This document shows, piece after piece, positions 23,319-31,547 of a DNA stretch of 64,000 nucleotides. Position 1 is the stretch's first letter, and the number at the start of each line of letters is the position of its first letter. The translations under genes were made by a program, and so were the position numbers. The DNA comes from Amycolatopsis jejuensis (GTDB taxonomy: Bacteria > Actinomycetota > Actinomycetes > Mycobacteriales > Pseudonocardiaceae), in NCBI RefSeq assembly GCF_000717335.1, contig NZ_JNYZ01000023.1, positions 69,341 to 133,340 of the forward strand, in the 5' to 3' direction. The notes under the pieces are model-generated. The model was not told where the DNA came from. It saw nothing but the letters and a program-made list of their open reading frames with translations, and did not search any database.

Positions 23319-25106
23319 TCAGCCAAGAACCGGTGCGCCTGCTGAGCGCCGGAAGGACGCGGGAATCGCGCCGTCCAGTTCCGCCTTCACCAGCAGCGCA
23401 AGGCGGAGCGATCCGGGGCGGACCTGGTTGATGCCGCCGCCGTTGAACCACAGGCCGGGCTGCCCGGTCTGGCACCACATGTTGGCCCATTCGCCCTCGT
23501 CGTCGAGCCGGGCGATGGTGCCGACGCGTCCGGCGACGTCCGCGCCGAACTGTTCCGCCACCTCCACGGAGCGGTTCTGGTACCCGGTGGCCAGCACGAT
23601 CAGGTCAGCCTCGACGACGCCACCGTCGGCGAGCCGGGCGCCGTCGGGTCCGAACGTCGCGATCCGATCGGCAGGCAGGACCGAGATGCGGCCGTCGACG
23701 ATCGCTTCGGAGGCCCCGACGTTCAGGTAGTACCCGCTTCCGGTGCGCAGGAACAGATCGAGCCATCCGGCCTGGTCGACGCCGTCCCCGAGTCGCATCC
23801 CGGCCGCCTCGAGCCCGCGCAGCAGATCGGCGTCCATTTCCTTCGCCATCCGGTGGTACTGCTGCGATCCGGCGGTCCGGAGTGGATTGATCAGGCCGAC
23901 CCCGTAGCGCACGTCCACCAGTTCCGTCGGCGTGCCGTCGAAGTAGGCGGCGTACGCGAGGTTCGCGGTGGCCACGTGGTTCACCACGACCGGACCGCGC
24001 TGGACCATCGTCACCTCGACGCCGTGGTTGTGCAGGTCCAGCGCGATGTCGTGACCGCTCGCGCCCACGCCGACCACGATCGCCTTGCGCGCCGCAACCT
24101 GCGTTGCCCCGTGATAGGCCGAAGAGTGGACGACCTTGCCCGCGAACTCGGTGAGCCCTGGCAATTCGGGGATCGCAGGTTTGCCACCGATGCCGCCGGT
24201 CGCGTGGACGATGTGCCGCGGGTGCAGCACCCGGGTCCGGCCGTCGCCGCGGCGAACCGTCGCGGTCCACGTCCCGGCCGTCTCGTCGCGTTCGGCACCC
24301 TCGAACGAGGTCGCCGTCCAGACGTCGAGATCGAGGTAGCGGGCGTAGATCTCCAGCCAGTCGGCGACGACGTCCTTGGGCAGGTATTCCGGGTAGTGCG
24401 CCGGGAACGGCAGGAAGGGGAAGCCGTTCATCTCCACCGGGTTGTGCAGGGCCAGCGCTTCGTACCGGTTGCGCCAGTTGTCCCCGACCCGCTCGTTCTT
24501 GTCCACGACCAGCGCCGACACGCCGAACCGGCGCAGGTACGCGGCGGTGATCAGGCCCGCCTGCCCGCTGCCGACGATCAGCACCTCGGGGTCGGTGCCG
24601 GTGAACTCCCGCCGGGCCTGGCGGTTTTCGCCGTAGGTCTGGCCCGGCTGCGCGGGGTCGTACCCCAGACCGCGCGGATGCACCTCGGGCGGCTCGACCG
24701 AGTGCAGCCGTTCGAGCCGCGTGTAGAGGGCGTGCGCGGTGAAGCCGTACGGCGACTGCGCGTCGGGCCGCGCGTTGAGCAGCCCGAGTCCGACGCCCGC
24801 GGCCGTGTCGAACTCGAAGAAGATCTCCACCACCGCCGAGTCACCCTCGCCGAACAAGTGCGGCACGGGCCATTCACCGGCGATGCGCAAGTTGGCGGGC
24901 TTGATGTCGGCGACGACGCGGAGCAACGTCGAGACGACGGCTTCCCGGCCGTGGAACTGCCGGAAGTCCCAGGTCAGCGCACCGTTGTCGCGCAGGTAGG
25001 ACTGCTCCGCGAACAAGCTCGCGAGCGCGTCGGCGGCACAGGTCGCGAGCGCCCGCTCGAAGTCGGCAAGCCAGCGCTCGGCGCCGGGCAGCAGGTTCTC
25101 GGTCAT
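23319..25106 (-). CDS. Flavin-containing monooxygenase with NTF2-like N-terminal domain
   Basis: 595 residues. Residues about 1-135 look like an NTF2/SnoaL-type cone domain (LADFERALATCAADALASLFAE, FHGREAVVSTLLRVVAD). The remainder is a flavoprotein: FAD loop VLIVGSGQAGLITAAYLRRFG (GSGQAG at 179-184), NADPH loop IVVGVGASGHDIALDL, and FAGKVVHSSAYHGA, the FMO-type fingerprint (FxGxxxHxxxY). The Baeyer-Villiger fingerprint with its WP ending is absent. VLATGYQNRSVEV near the C-terminus fits FMO and YUCCA-like enzymes. It is the last gene of a three-gene operon with an SDR and a metallo-hydrolase, which suggests breakdown of a small organic compound. Substrate unknown. Confidence 0.85.
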   Translation of the reverse strand: MTENLLPGAERWLADFERALATCAADALASLFAEQSYLRDNGALTWDFRQFHGREAVVSTLLRVVADIKPANLRIAGEWPVPHLFGEGDSAVVEIFFEFDTAAGVGLGLLNARPDAQSPYGFTAHALYTRLERLHSVEPPEVHPRGLGYDPAQPGQTYGENRQARREFTGTDPEVLIVGSGQAGLITAAYLRRFGVSALVVDKNERVGDNWRNRYEALALHNPVEMNGFPFLPFPAHYPEYLPKDVVADWLEIYARYLDLDVWTATSFEGAERDETAGTWTATVRRGDGRTRVLHPRHIVHATGGIGGKPAIPELPGLTEFAGKVVHSSAYHGATQVAARKAIVVGVGASGHDIALDLHNHGVEVTMVQRGPVVVNHVATANLAYAAYFDGTPTELVDVRYGVGLINPLRTAGSQQYHRMAKEMDADLLRGLEAAGMRLGDGVDQAGWLDLFLRTGSGYYLNVGASEAIVDGRISVLPADRIATFGPDGARLADGGVVEADLIVLATGYQNRSVEVAEQFGADVAGRVGTIARLDDEGEWANMWCQTGQPGLWFNGGGINQVRPGSLRLALLVKAELDGAIPASFRRSAGAPVLG

Positions 25107-25187
25107 CCGGGTGTCCTCTCGGTTCGAGCGCCAGGGCGTCGTGGCGCCTTGTGGACGTGGTCCGAGGTTAGGAATCGGTGGCGGTCA

Positions 25188-25215
25188 GCCGAAGCGTTGT
25201 TCGGCCAAGCCGAAC
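25188..25215. promoter_or_regulatory. Three alternating half-sites between SDR and monooxygenase genes
   Basis: GCCGAA (25188-25193), TTCGGC (25200-25205) and GCCGAA (25209-25214) alternate. The middle one can pair with either neighbour; the tighter pairing GTTCGGC-CAA-GCCGAAC (25199-25215) is a seven-base-pair hairpin. It lies in the 129-base gap within the minus-strand operon. It could be an operator, an attenuator or a weak internal terminator. Confidence 0.4.
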
Positions 25216-25235
25216 GCGGGTGTACTTCCGGTGGT

Positions 25236-25985
25236 TCAGCGCGCGGTGAGTCCGCCGTCGACGACGAGGGCGTGGCCGGTGATGAACGAAGCCTGGTCGG
25301 AAGCCAGAAACGCCACCGCGGCGGCGATCTCTTCCGGACGGCCCCAGCGCGCCATCGGTACCCGCAGCGTCTGTGTGATCAGCGTGCGGCTTTCCGCCTC
25401 GCTGGAGGTCATCGCGGCGGTCATCCGGGTTTCGACATAACCGGGGCACACCGCGTTGACCCGGATGCCGTCGCGCGCATAACGGAGCGCCGCGTCCTTG
25501 GTCGCGCCGATCACGCCGTGTTTCGCGGGGCCGTACCCGGTCGGTCCGATCGATCCGGTGATACCGCTGATCGAGGCGATGTTGACGACCGAACCGCCCC
25601 CGTACCGCTGCAGGATCGGGATTCCCACACGCATCCCGCGCCACATGCCGAACAGGAACATGTCCACGTTGCGCTCGAAATCGTCGTCGCGCCCGTTGCT
25701 CGTCGCCCCGGCGGAGTTGACGACGACATCGAGGCGGCCGAAGTGTTCTTCAGCCGAAGCGACGCTGGCGCGGACCGATTCGGTGCGCAAGACGTCGGTC
25801 TCGGTGAACGTCGCTTCGCCGCCTGCGCTGGTGATCTCGTCGACGAGGCTCTTGCCTGCGGTCTCGTCGAGGTCCGCGATGACCAGCCGGGCACCGTCGC
25901 GCGCCAAGGCCTGCGTGATGGCCCGGCCGATCCCGTGCGCGCCCCCGGCGACCCAGCACACGTGCCGGGAAAGACTGTCGTACAT
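25236..25985 (-). CDS. Short-chain dehydrogenase/reductase
   Basis: 249 residues, classical SDR. The cofactor loop reads VAGGAHGIGRAITQALARDGARLVIADLDE; the Asp after strand two favours NAD(H). NSAGATSNG and the catalytic SISGITGSIGPTGYGPAKHG (Ser, Tyr, Lys) follow, and VDGGLTAR ends the protein. It begins eight bases after the metallo-hydrolase stop and precedes the monooxygenase, so all three are likely one transcript. A plausible role is alcohol-ketone interconversion in the same pathway, which is inference from context. Confidence 0.9.
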   Translation of the reverse strand: MYDSLSRHVCWVAGGAHGIGRAITQALARDGARLVIADLDETAGKSLVDEITSAGGEATFTETDVLRTESVRASVASAEEHFGRLDVVVNSAGATSNGRDDDFERNVDMFLFGMWRGMRVGIPILQRYGGGSVVNIASISGITGSIGPTGYGPAKHGVIGATKDAALRYARDGIRVNAVCPGYVETRMTAAMTSSEAESRTLITQTLRVPMARWGRPEEIAAAVAFLASDQASFITGHALVVDGGLTAR

Positions 25986-25992
25986 GAGGTTC

Positions 25993-26841
25993 CTACCGGA
26001 CGGTCTCGTAGGCGATGCCGGATGGGGTCGCGCCGTCCTTGACCAGCCGACCCCATTTCAGGCCGGGAAAATGGGCCGCGGCGAACGGCAGCCCGGTGTC
26101 GTAGAGGCGGCGCCGGTACCGTTCGATTGCCTCGATGGCCTTGCCGTGGTCCTGGTTGAAGGCCAGATCCCAGGCCTCGACCAGTTCCCCCTGCGTGTGC
26201 ACCAGATCGCCGAGCAGCAGACCCTGCTCGCCTCGGGAAGTCAGCTCGAACACCGTGTGCCCTGGGGTGTGCCCGGCGGCTTCCAGCGCGACGATGCCGG
26301 GCAGAATCTCGTCCCCGGCCTCGAAAAGCTCGATCCGGTGGGCGACCGGCGCGAACCTGACTGAGACCAGGTCGCGGTCGGCCTTGGTGACCGCGACTTC
26401 CCACTCCTCGAGCTGGTAGCCGGTAGGGGAGTAGTGCTCCCAATCGCGCCGGTCGATCCGGATGGCCGCATTGGGGAAGTACGCCTTGCCTGCTTGCGAC
26501 GTCCAGCCGATGTGGTCGATGTGCAGGTGTGAGTACACGACGTCGGTGATGTCGAGCGGGCTGACGTCCAGCGCCCACAGCGCCGACCGCAGCCCGCCAC
26601 CGTTGAATGGCGGCAGGGCATCGAGTCCCATTCCGGTGTCGTGCAAGACAACCTTGTCGCGGTAGCGAATGAGGTACGACCCGATGGTGTTGATCTGCTG
26701 TCCGGTGCACGGATCGAGGTATCTCGCGTAGGGCGCCCAATCTTCCTCCGTGGGCGGGTTTACGCCCCCGTAGAGGCCCTCCTTGTCCAGCGCGGCCTCA
26801 CCGTCGATGAGCGCGTCGATGCGCATGTCGCCGATCTGCAT
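25993..26841 (-). CDS. MBL-fold metallo-hydrolase (lactonase-like)
   Basis: 282 residues. The metal signature HLHIDHIGW (HxHxDH), EAAGHTPGHTVFEL and LLLGDLVHTQGEL give the dinuclear zinc site of the metallo-beta-lactamase fold. Overall layout, with the early HDTGMG segment and the long LDALPPFNGGG insert, resembles AHL-lactonase-like and related hydrolases. ATG 26841 has AAGGGAG ahead; an in-frame start 11 codons upstream is less likely. First gene of the operon with the SDR and monooxygenase; its product could open a lactone or thioester formed by them. The 135 bases upstream carry no gene and should hold the operon promoter. Confidence 0.85.
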   Translation of the reverse strand: MQIGDMRIDALIDGEAALDKEGLYGGVNPPTEEDWAPYARYLDPCTGQQINTIGSYLIRYRDKVVLHDTGMGLDALPPFNGGGLRSALWALDVSPLDITDVVYSHLHIDHIGWTSQAGKAYFPNAAIRIDRRDWEHYSPTGYQLEEWEVAVTKADRDLVSVRFAPVAHRIELFEAGDEILPGIVALEAAGHTPGHTVFELTSRGEQGLLLGDLVHTQGELVEAWDLAFNQDHGKAIEAIERYRRRLYDTGLPFAAAHFPGLKWGRLVKDGATPSGIAYETVR

Positions 26842-26976
26842 GAGCGCTCCCTTGCCCGAGCTGTGCTTCCGCACTGAGCGTCGGTTTCGAGGGCACTTCG
26901 GTAAAGGCGCGTTCGTCTTTCGCGGACGGTTCGCCGCTACCCGCTGGTCTGTGGGAGACTCGCGGGGTTTGCGCGG

Positions 26977-28062
26977 TCAGCGTCCGGCGGCCTGGCGGTA
27001 TGCGGCAAGGGTGCGCAGGGCGGTGTTGTGCCAGGTGAAACCGGCGGCGTGGGCGCGTCTTGCGGTGGACGTCGCGGTTGCGTGCGGGTCGATCACGGCT
27101 TGCCGCAGGGCGTCGGCCAGGCCGTCGACGTCGTCGTACTGGACCAGGGTGGCGCAGTCGCCCGCGACTTCCCTCAGCGCGGGGATGTCGGTGCACACCA
27201 CGGGGACGTCGGAGGCCATGGCTTCCAGGATCGGGAGCCCGAAGCCTTCGTCGCGGGAAGGCAGGACCAGGGCAGCGGCCCCGGCGACCACGGTGCGCAG
27301 GTCCACATCGGACAGATAGCCGGTCTGGCCGGAGCGGGGCAACCGCGGGAACGGGCCGGGACCGGCGAAAACCAGCGGGGGCAGGTCGGGGGCGGCGGCG
27401 TGCGCGGCGGCCAGCCAGTCGAGTCCCTTGCGGGGACCGGCGGCACCGGCGAAGAGCAGGTATTTGTCCGGGAGCCGCAGTTTTGCGCGGACACCGTCAT
27501 CGGGAGGACGGGCGGTGAACCACGCCGGATTGACGCCGAGCGGGGTCGCGACAATGCGGGAACGGTCGACGTCCAGTTTCTCGGCTACCAAATCTGCGAC
27601 GGCTTCCGTCGGGGTGCAAATGACGCTCGCGCGATGCGCACCACGGCGGACCAGTTCCGGCAGGGTTCGGTCCGATGGCGACAATTCCTGGGGGGCGTCG
27701 ATGAAAGCCAGGTCGTGAATGGTCAATACCCCGGCGGCGCGAAGTCGGCCGGGGAGGACGAAATTGGTGCCGTGTACGACATCCGTGGTTCCGGCGAAAA
27801 GCTCGACCGGCGGTAGTTGCGAGCGTAGCCAGCTGGCTCGGAGGAGCCGAGCCGACACTGGCATGCCGCGCGCCTGTACGCCGTGCGGGAGGACGTGGCG
27901 GAGTTTTCGCCAGCCACGCAAGGTAAAGGCGACGGCGCGAAGGTCCACTTCGGACATTGACGCGAGTTCTTCACTCAGTGCGGCGGTATAGCGGCCGATC
28001 CCGGTGCGGGAGCCGAGAAGGGGAGTGCCGTCGAGGAGGACGCGCAGGGGACGGTCAGCCAC
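26977..28062 (-). CDS. Glycosyltransferase family 4
   Basis: 361 residues from GTG 28062. GT-B fold: N-terminal LLDGTPLLGSRTGIGRYTAALSEEL binds the acceptor side; the C-terminal half has LLFAGAAGPRKGLDWLAAAHAAAPDLPPLVFAGPGPF and the donor motif LPSRDEGFGLPILEAMASDVPVVCTD (E-x7-E type). It is like the mycobacterial-type mannosyltransferases, but donor and acceptor are unproven. It overlaps the upstream GT2-GT4 gene by eight bases (GTGGCTGA), so translation is probably coupled. Three glycosyltransferase genes in a row (31529 to 26977) form one operon. Confidence 0.9.
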   Translation of the reverse strand: MADRPLRVLLDGTPLLGSRTGIGRYTAALSEELASMSEVDLRAVAFTLRGWRKLRHVLPHGVQARGMPVSARLLRASWLRSQLPPVELFAGTTDVVHGTNFVLPGRLRAAGVLTIHDLAFIDAPQELSPSDRTLPELVRRGAHRASVICTPTEAVADLVAEKLDVDRSRIVATPLGVNPAWFTARPPDDGVRAKLRLPDKYLLFAGAAGPRKGLDWLAAAHAAAPDLPPLVFAGPGPFPRLPRSGQTGYLSDVDLRTVVAGAAALVLPSRDEGFGLPILEAMASDVPVVCTDIPALREVAGDCATLVQYDDVDGLADALRQAVIDPHATATSTARRAHAAGFTWHNTALRTLAAYRQAAGR

Positions 28063-30565
28063 GGCGCAACCGCTCGCGGGCGACCTTCGTGACCCGGCCA
28101 GCCGCGCGTCGCGCCAGCTCGCCCGGGCCGCCGGCAGCGAGGTATTCGCGGACCAGCGCGAGGTCACGACGTACCAATGCGGCACCGCGGACCGGTTCGC
28201 TCGTGGTGAGATCGGCGCCGCCGGGGAGGCGATCCGCGGCCGGACGCGGGTTCCGGCAGAATTCCACCAGCGGCTTCAAGGCTTCCGGCCACGCGTACCG
28301 CTGCGCGACCACCCGGATCCGCTCGACGCATCCGGCCGTGAATTCCTTATCGTACAAGCACTTTTCGAGGGCATCGGCCAACGCGGCGGCATCTTCGGCG
28401 GGTACCACGACGCCGAGGTTTTCGGCACGGACGAGGTCGGCAAATGCGTCACCGTCGGTGGTGACAATCGGCAATCCGGACCAGAGGTAATCGAGTACGC
28501 GAGTGCGGAAAGCGAAGGTGGTCTCGACGTGCTCGTAATGCGTGGTGACACCGCAATCGGCGTCGAGAAGCCAATTCTGCCGGTCTGAATACGGGACCCA
28601 CTGCTCGTTGAAGAATACGTTCTTGTCCGTCAGCCCGAGTGAATCCGCGAGCCGCATGGTCCGCGCGCCGATATCCATTTCCGCGACCTCGGGATTCGGA
28701 TGTTTCATCCCGAGGAATACGAGCCGGGCGTCGTCGCGGCGGTGGCGCAGGAGATCGAAAGCGCGGATCAGCGTCAGCGGGTCGAACCAGCTGTACACCC
28801 CGCCCGCCCACAGCACCACGCGGTCGGATTCGCCGATTCCCAGCGACGAGCGCAAACCCGGCCCGGTGCGGACCGGCGCCTGCGGGGAAAGGCCGAACGG
28901 CACCACCGCGAGCAGCGACTGCGTGGTCGGATCCGCGTCGTACAGCCGCGGGGACAGCCTGCCGAGCGCGGCGAGGTGACCGAGCCAGAAATGCCGCTGC
29001 CGTTCGGACGCGCAGAGGAAGAAGTCGGCCCGTTCGAGCTGCGCGTCGAGGACCCGGGTGACGCCGGCGAGGTCGAGCGCGCGCTGGTCGTCGGGCGCGT
29101 CCTTGCCCTGTTCCAGCAGCTCCAGGTGCATCGGATCGTAGACATCGGCGACCACGATCTTGTGCTCGTGCTGCTTTTTCAGCGACGGCGCCAGCTCCAG
29201 CACGTGGCCCTGCAGGATGATGACGTCGGCCCACGCGATGGGGCCGTCGAGGTCGCGATGCTTGCCCGAGCTGATCCGGAACGCCGCGGGCGGCGGCGAG
29301 ACCAGCGGGTTCGTGGTCATGAGGTGGACGTCGTGCTCGGTGGCGAGTGTCGAGGCGATGTTCCACGCGCGGATCGCGGGTCCGGCCATCCGCTCGGTGA
29401 TCGAATCGCCGGTGAGCACGAGAATCTTGCGCCGCTGCCCGAAAACCTGCTCGATCCCGAACGCTTCGACCAGGATTTCGTGCGCCCGCAGGTAATCCGG
29501 CAAGGGGTAGGCGGGCTCAAGTGCCTTGCGCAGCAAGGGAAGCAGGTCGGCGTCGGTGCGTACGCGCGCGGCTTGCTCGGCCGCGCGGGACTCGGCCAGC
29601 GACGGCAGCATTTCCACGAACCGGTCCACTGCCAGCACGCCGGCGAGCGCTGTGCGGGGGATGGCGACGTCGGAGGTGTCGACTGGTCCGACGCCTTTTT
29701 CCAGATCGAGCTGGTCCGCGTCGATGCCGCCGCGTGCGGTGGCCCGGCGCACGGCCAGGGCGAGCGCCGCGGGTAACGCGCGGGCCAGGGATTCGTCGGA
29801 CAGGTTCTTGTACAGCGCTGCGAGTGCGTTGCGCTCCAAGAGGAAGGTCTCGCGGCCGGTGTCGAGCGCGTCGACGGCGGCCATCGTGCCGTGGTGCCGG
29901 TGGTAGGTGAGGGATTCCGGCACGTACCGGACGCGCCAGCCGCGCAGGTTGAGCCGCCAGCCGAGGTCGACGTCCTCGTAGAACATGAAGAACCGCTCGT
30001 CGAAGCCGTCCAGCTCGGCGAACACCGCCGCGCGGACGAACAGCGCCGAACCGGTACCGAAGAGCACGTCCTTTGCTACGTCGTGCTCGGCTGCGGGCAC
30101 GTCGGCGAGCGGGCTGCCCGCGTGCCGTTTGTAGCCCATGCCGAACCAGGTCAGGCCTGCGTCGACGAAGTCGGTGCCGGTGCCGTCCCAATCGAGGACC
30201 TTGCTCGCGACCGCGGCGACGGCCGGCTGCGCGCGCAGCTCGGCGACCGCCGCGGAGATCCAGGCCGGCGCGGGGCGGGCGTCGTTGTTGAGGAAGCCGA
30301 GGACGGTGCCGTTCGCGTGCCGCGCGCCGAGGTTGCAGCCGCCCGCGAACCCGGTGTTGACTGGCGATTCGATGATCTTGGCGCCGGGTACCGCGGCCCG
30401 GATGCGCGCAGCGTCGTCGCCACCGGAAGCGTTGTCGACGCAGATCAGCTCGGTGTTGGGGTAGTCGAGGCCCTCGAGCGCCCGCAGGCAGGTGATGGTG
30501 TCGTCGGCGCCGCGGTAGTTCACCACGATCACCGAGACGAGCGGTTGCGGGTCCCCCACTGCCAA
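28055..30565 (-). CDS. Bifunctional glycosyltransferase, GT2 domain fused to GT4 domain
   Basis: 836 residues. The first 260 or so residues are a GT-A, family 2 domain: SVIVVNYRGADDTITCL, LICVDNASGGDDA, NTGFAGGCNLGARHANG and FMFYEDVDLGWRL. A helical connector follows. The second half is GT-B, family 4: ILVLTGDSITERMAGPAIRAWNIA, VLWAGGVYSWFDPLTLIRAFDLL and VLDYLWSGLPIVTTDGDAFADLV. Each domain looks complete, so the protein may add two sugars in sequence. Start: TTG 30565 lies six bases after AGGGAG; GTG 30559 is the alternative. Overlaps the next gene by eight bases. Likely role: envelope or exopolysaccharide assembly. Confidence 0.88.
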   Translation of the reverse strand: MAVGDPQPLVSVIVVNYRGADDTITCLRALEGLDYPNTELICVDNASGGDDAARIRAAVPGAKIIESPVNTGFAGGCNLGARHANGTVLGFLNNDARPAPAWISAAVAELRAQPAVAAVASKVLDWDGTGTDFVDAGLTWFGMGYKRHAGSPLADVPAAEHDVAKDVLFGTGSALFVRAAVFAELDGFDERFFMFYEDVDLGWRLNLRGWRVRYVPESLTYHRHHGTMAAVDALDTGRETFLLERNALAALYKNLSDESLARALPAALALAVRRATARGGIDADQLDLEKGVGPVDTSDVAIPRTALAGVLAVDRFVEMLPSLAESRAAEQAARVRTDADLLPLLRKALEPAYPLPDYLRAHEILVEAFGIEQVFGQRRKILVLTGDSITERMAGPAIRAWNIASTLATEHDVHLMTTNPLVSPPPAAFRISSGKHRDLDGPIAWADVIILQGHVLELAPSLKKQHEHKIVVADVYDPMHLELLEQGKDAPDDQRALDLAGVTRVLDAQLERADFFLCASERQRHFWLGHLAALGRLSPRLYDADPTTQSLLAVVPFGLSPQAPVRTGPGLRSSLGIGESDRVVLWAGGVYSWFDPLTLIRAFDLLRHRRDDARLVFLGMKHPNPEVAEMDIGARTMRLADSLGLTDKNVFFNEQWVPYSDRQNWLLDADCGVTTHYEHVETTFAFRTRVLDYLWSGLPIVTTDGDAFADLVRAENLGVVVPAEDAAALADALEKCLYDKEFTAGCVERIRVVAQRYAWPEALKPLVEFCRNPRPAADRLPGGADLTTSEPVRGAALVRRDLALVREYLAAGGPGELARRAAGRVTKVARERLRRG

Positions 30566-30599
30566 GACGAGCTCCCTGTCTTGTCGATTTCCGCCCAGC

Positions 30600-31529
30600 T
30601 TAAAGCCCGGCCCATGCCTCCCAGATCGCGCCTCGGCGCAGTGCCGCGATCCGGGTGACGCGGCCGCGTTCCCGCAGCGTGGCGGGTAGCCGGACGGCAA
30701 CTTCCGCAAGCACGTGCAAGCGCAGCGCAGGGTCGAAGTTGGCGGCTTTCGGACGCGTGCGGCGGAGCGGCAGCAGCGCGGTCAGGACGGCGAATCGCGC
30801 CAGCTCACGCACGGCGACCGCGGCCGGTGCGCAGCGCAGCAGCATGAGCAGGCGGTTGCGTTCGTTCCAGCGGTGGAACTGCGGCGACCCGGGGTTCGTG
30901 CTGGCGCCGTGGAGGTGTCGGACGCGGGCTGCCGGCGCGGCGACGACGTGCCAGCCGGCCAGCCGCAGCCGCCACGCCGTGTCAGTGTCCTCGTAGTAAC
31001 AGAAGAAGCTCGCCGGTACGCCGCCGACCGCGCGGACGGCCTCGGTGCGCAGCAGCGCGGCGCCGCCGCAGAAGCCGAAGACCTCGGTGGAAGGTTCGGC
31101 GAGGTCAGCGCCATGCCCGTCGGCCGTGAGCCGGACGCCGGTCGACTGCGTACGCCCGTCGGGCAGCTCCAGCCGCGACGTGACGGCGGCGGCGAGCGGC
31201 TGGTTGTCGAGGGTGTCTTCGAGGGTCGCGAGCCAGGTTGGTTCGGGGGCGGCGTCGTCGTTGAGCCAGGCGATGCGGGGGGTGGTGACGCGGTCGAGCG
31301 CGCGGGCCATCGCACCGGCGTACCCGGTGTTGCGCCGCAGCCGCAGTACCTCCGGACGGCTCGGGTGGGCGGCGAGGAGGGCGGCGGTGCCGTCGGCGGA
31401 AGCGTTGTCCACCACGAGTGTCCGATGTGGACGGCTCTGCGCGGCGAGGGCGTCGAGGCAGGCGGTGAGGTGGGCCGCGCCACGCCAGGTCACCACGACG
31501 ACGGTGGTGCCGGATTCCGCGCTGGTCAC
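30600..31529 (-). CDS. Glycosyltransferase family 2 (rhamnosyl/mannosyl type)
   Basis: 309 residues from GTG 31529. GT-A fold: TTVVVVTWRGAAHLTACLDAL, LVVDNASADGTAALLAA, RNTGYAGAMARALD, IAWLNDDAAPE (metal-binding Asp pair) and FCYYEDTDTAWRLRLAGWHVV, the block typical of dTDP-rhamnosyltransferases such as WbbL. The frame is open 175 codons further upstream but that part has no family character and would overlap the divergent gene. First gene of the leftward glycosyltransferase operon. Only 18 bases separate it from the start of the divergent GT4 gene at 31548, so promoters must reach into the coding parts or the mRNAs have very short leaders. Confidence 0.88.
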   Translation of the reverse strand: MTSAESGTTVVVVTWRGAAHLTACLDALAAQSRPHRTLVVDNASADGTAALLAAHPSRPEVLRLRRNTGYAGAMARALDRVTTPRIAWLNDDAAPEPTWLATLEDTLDNQPLAAAVTSRLELPDGRTQSTGVRLTADGHGADLAEPSTEVFGFCGGAALLRTEAVRAVGGVPASFFCYYEDTDTAWRLRLAGWHVVAAPAARVRHLHGASTNPGSPQFHRWNERNRLLMLLRCAPAAVAVRELARFAVLTALLPLRRTRPKAANFDPALRLHVLAEVAVRLPATLRERGRVTRIAALRRGAIWEAWAGL

Positions 31530-31547
31530 CTGGGAGAGAATAGCGGC

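Noticed and set aside
23319..25106. Baeyer-Villiger monooxygenase
   Set aside because: The FxGxxxHxxxW(P/D) fingerprint is not present; FAGKVVHSSAY is the FMO form.
23853..26042. Long plus-strand frame opposite the monooxygenase operon
   Set aside because: Antisense shadow; no ribosome site, no domain, and three clear enzymes on the minus strand.
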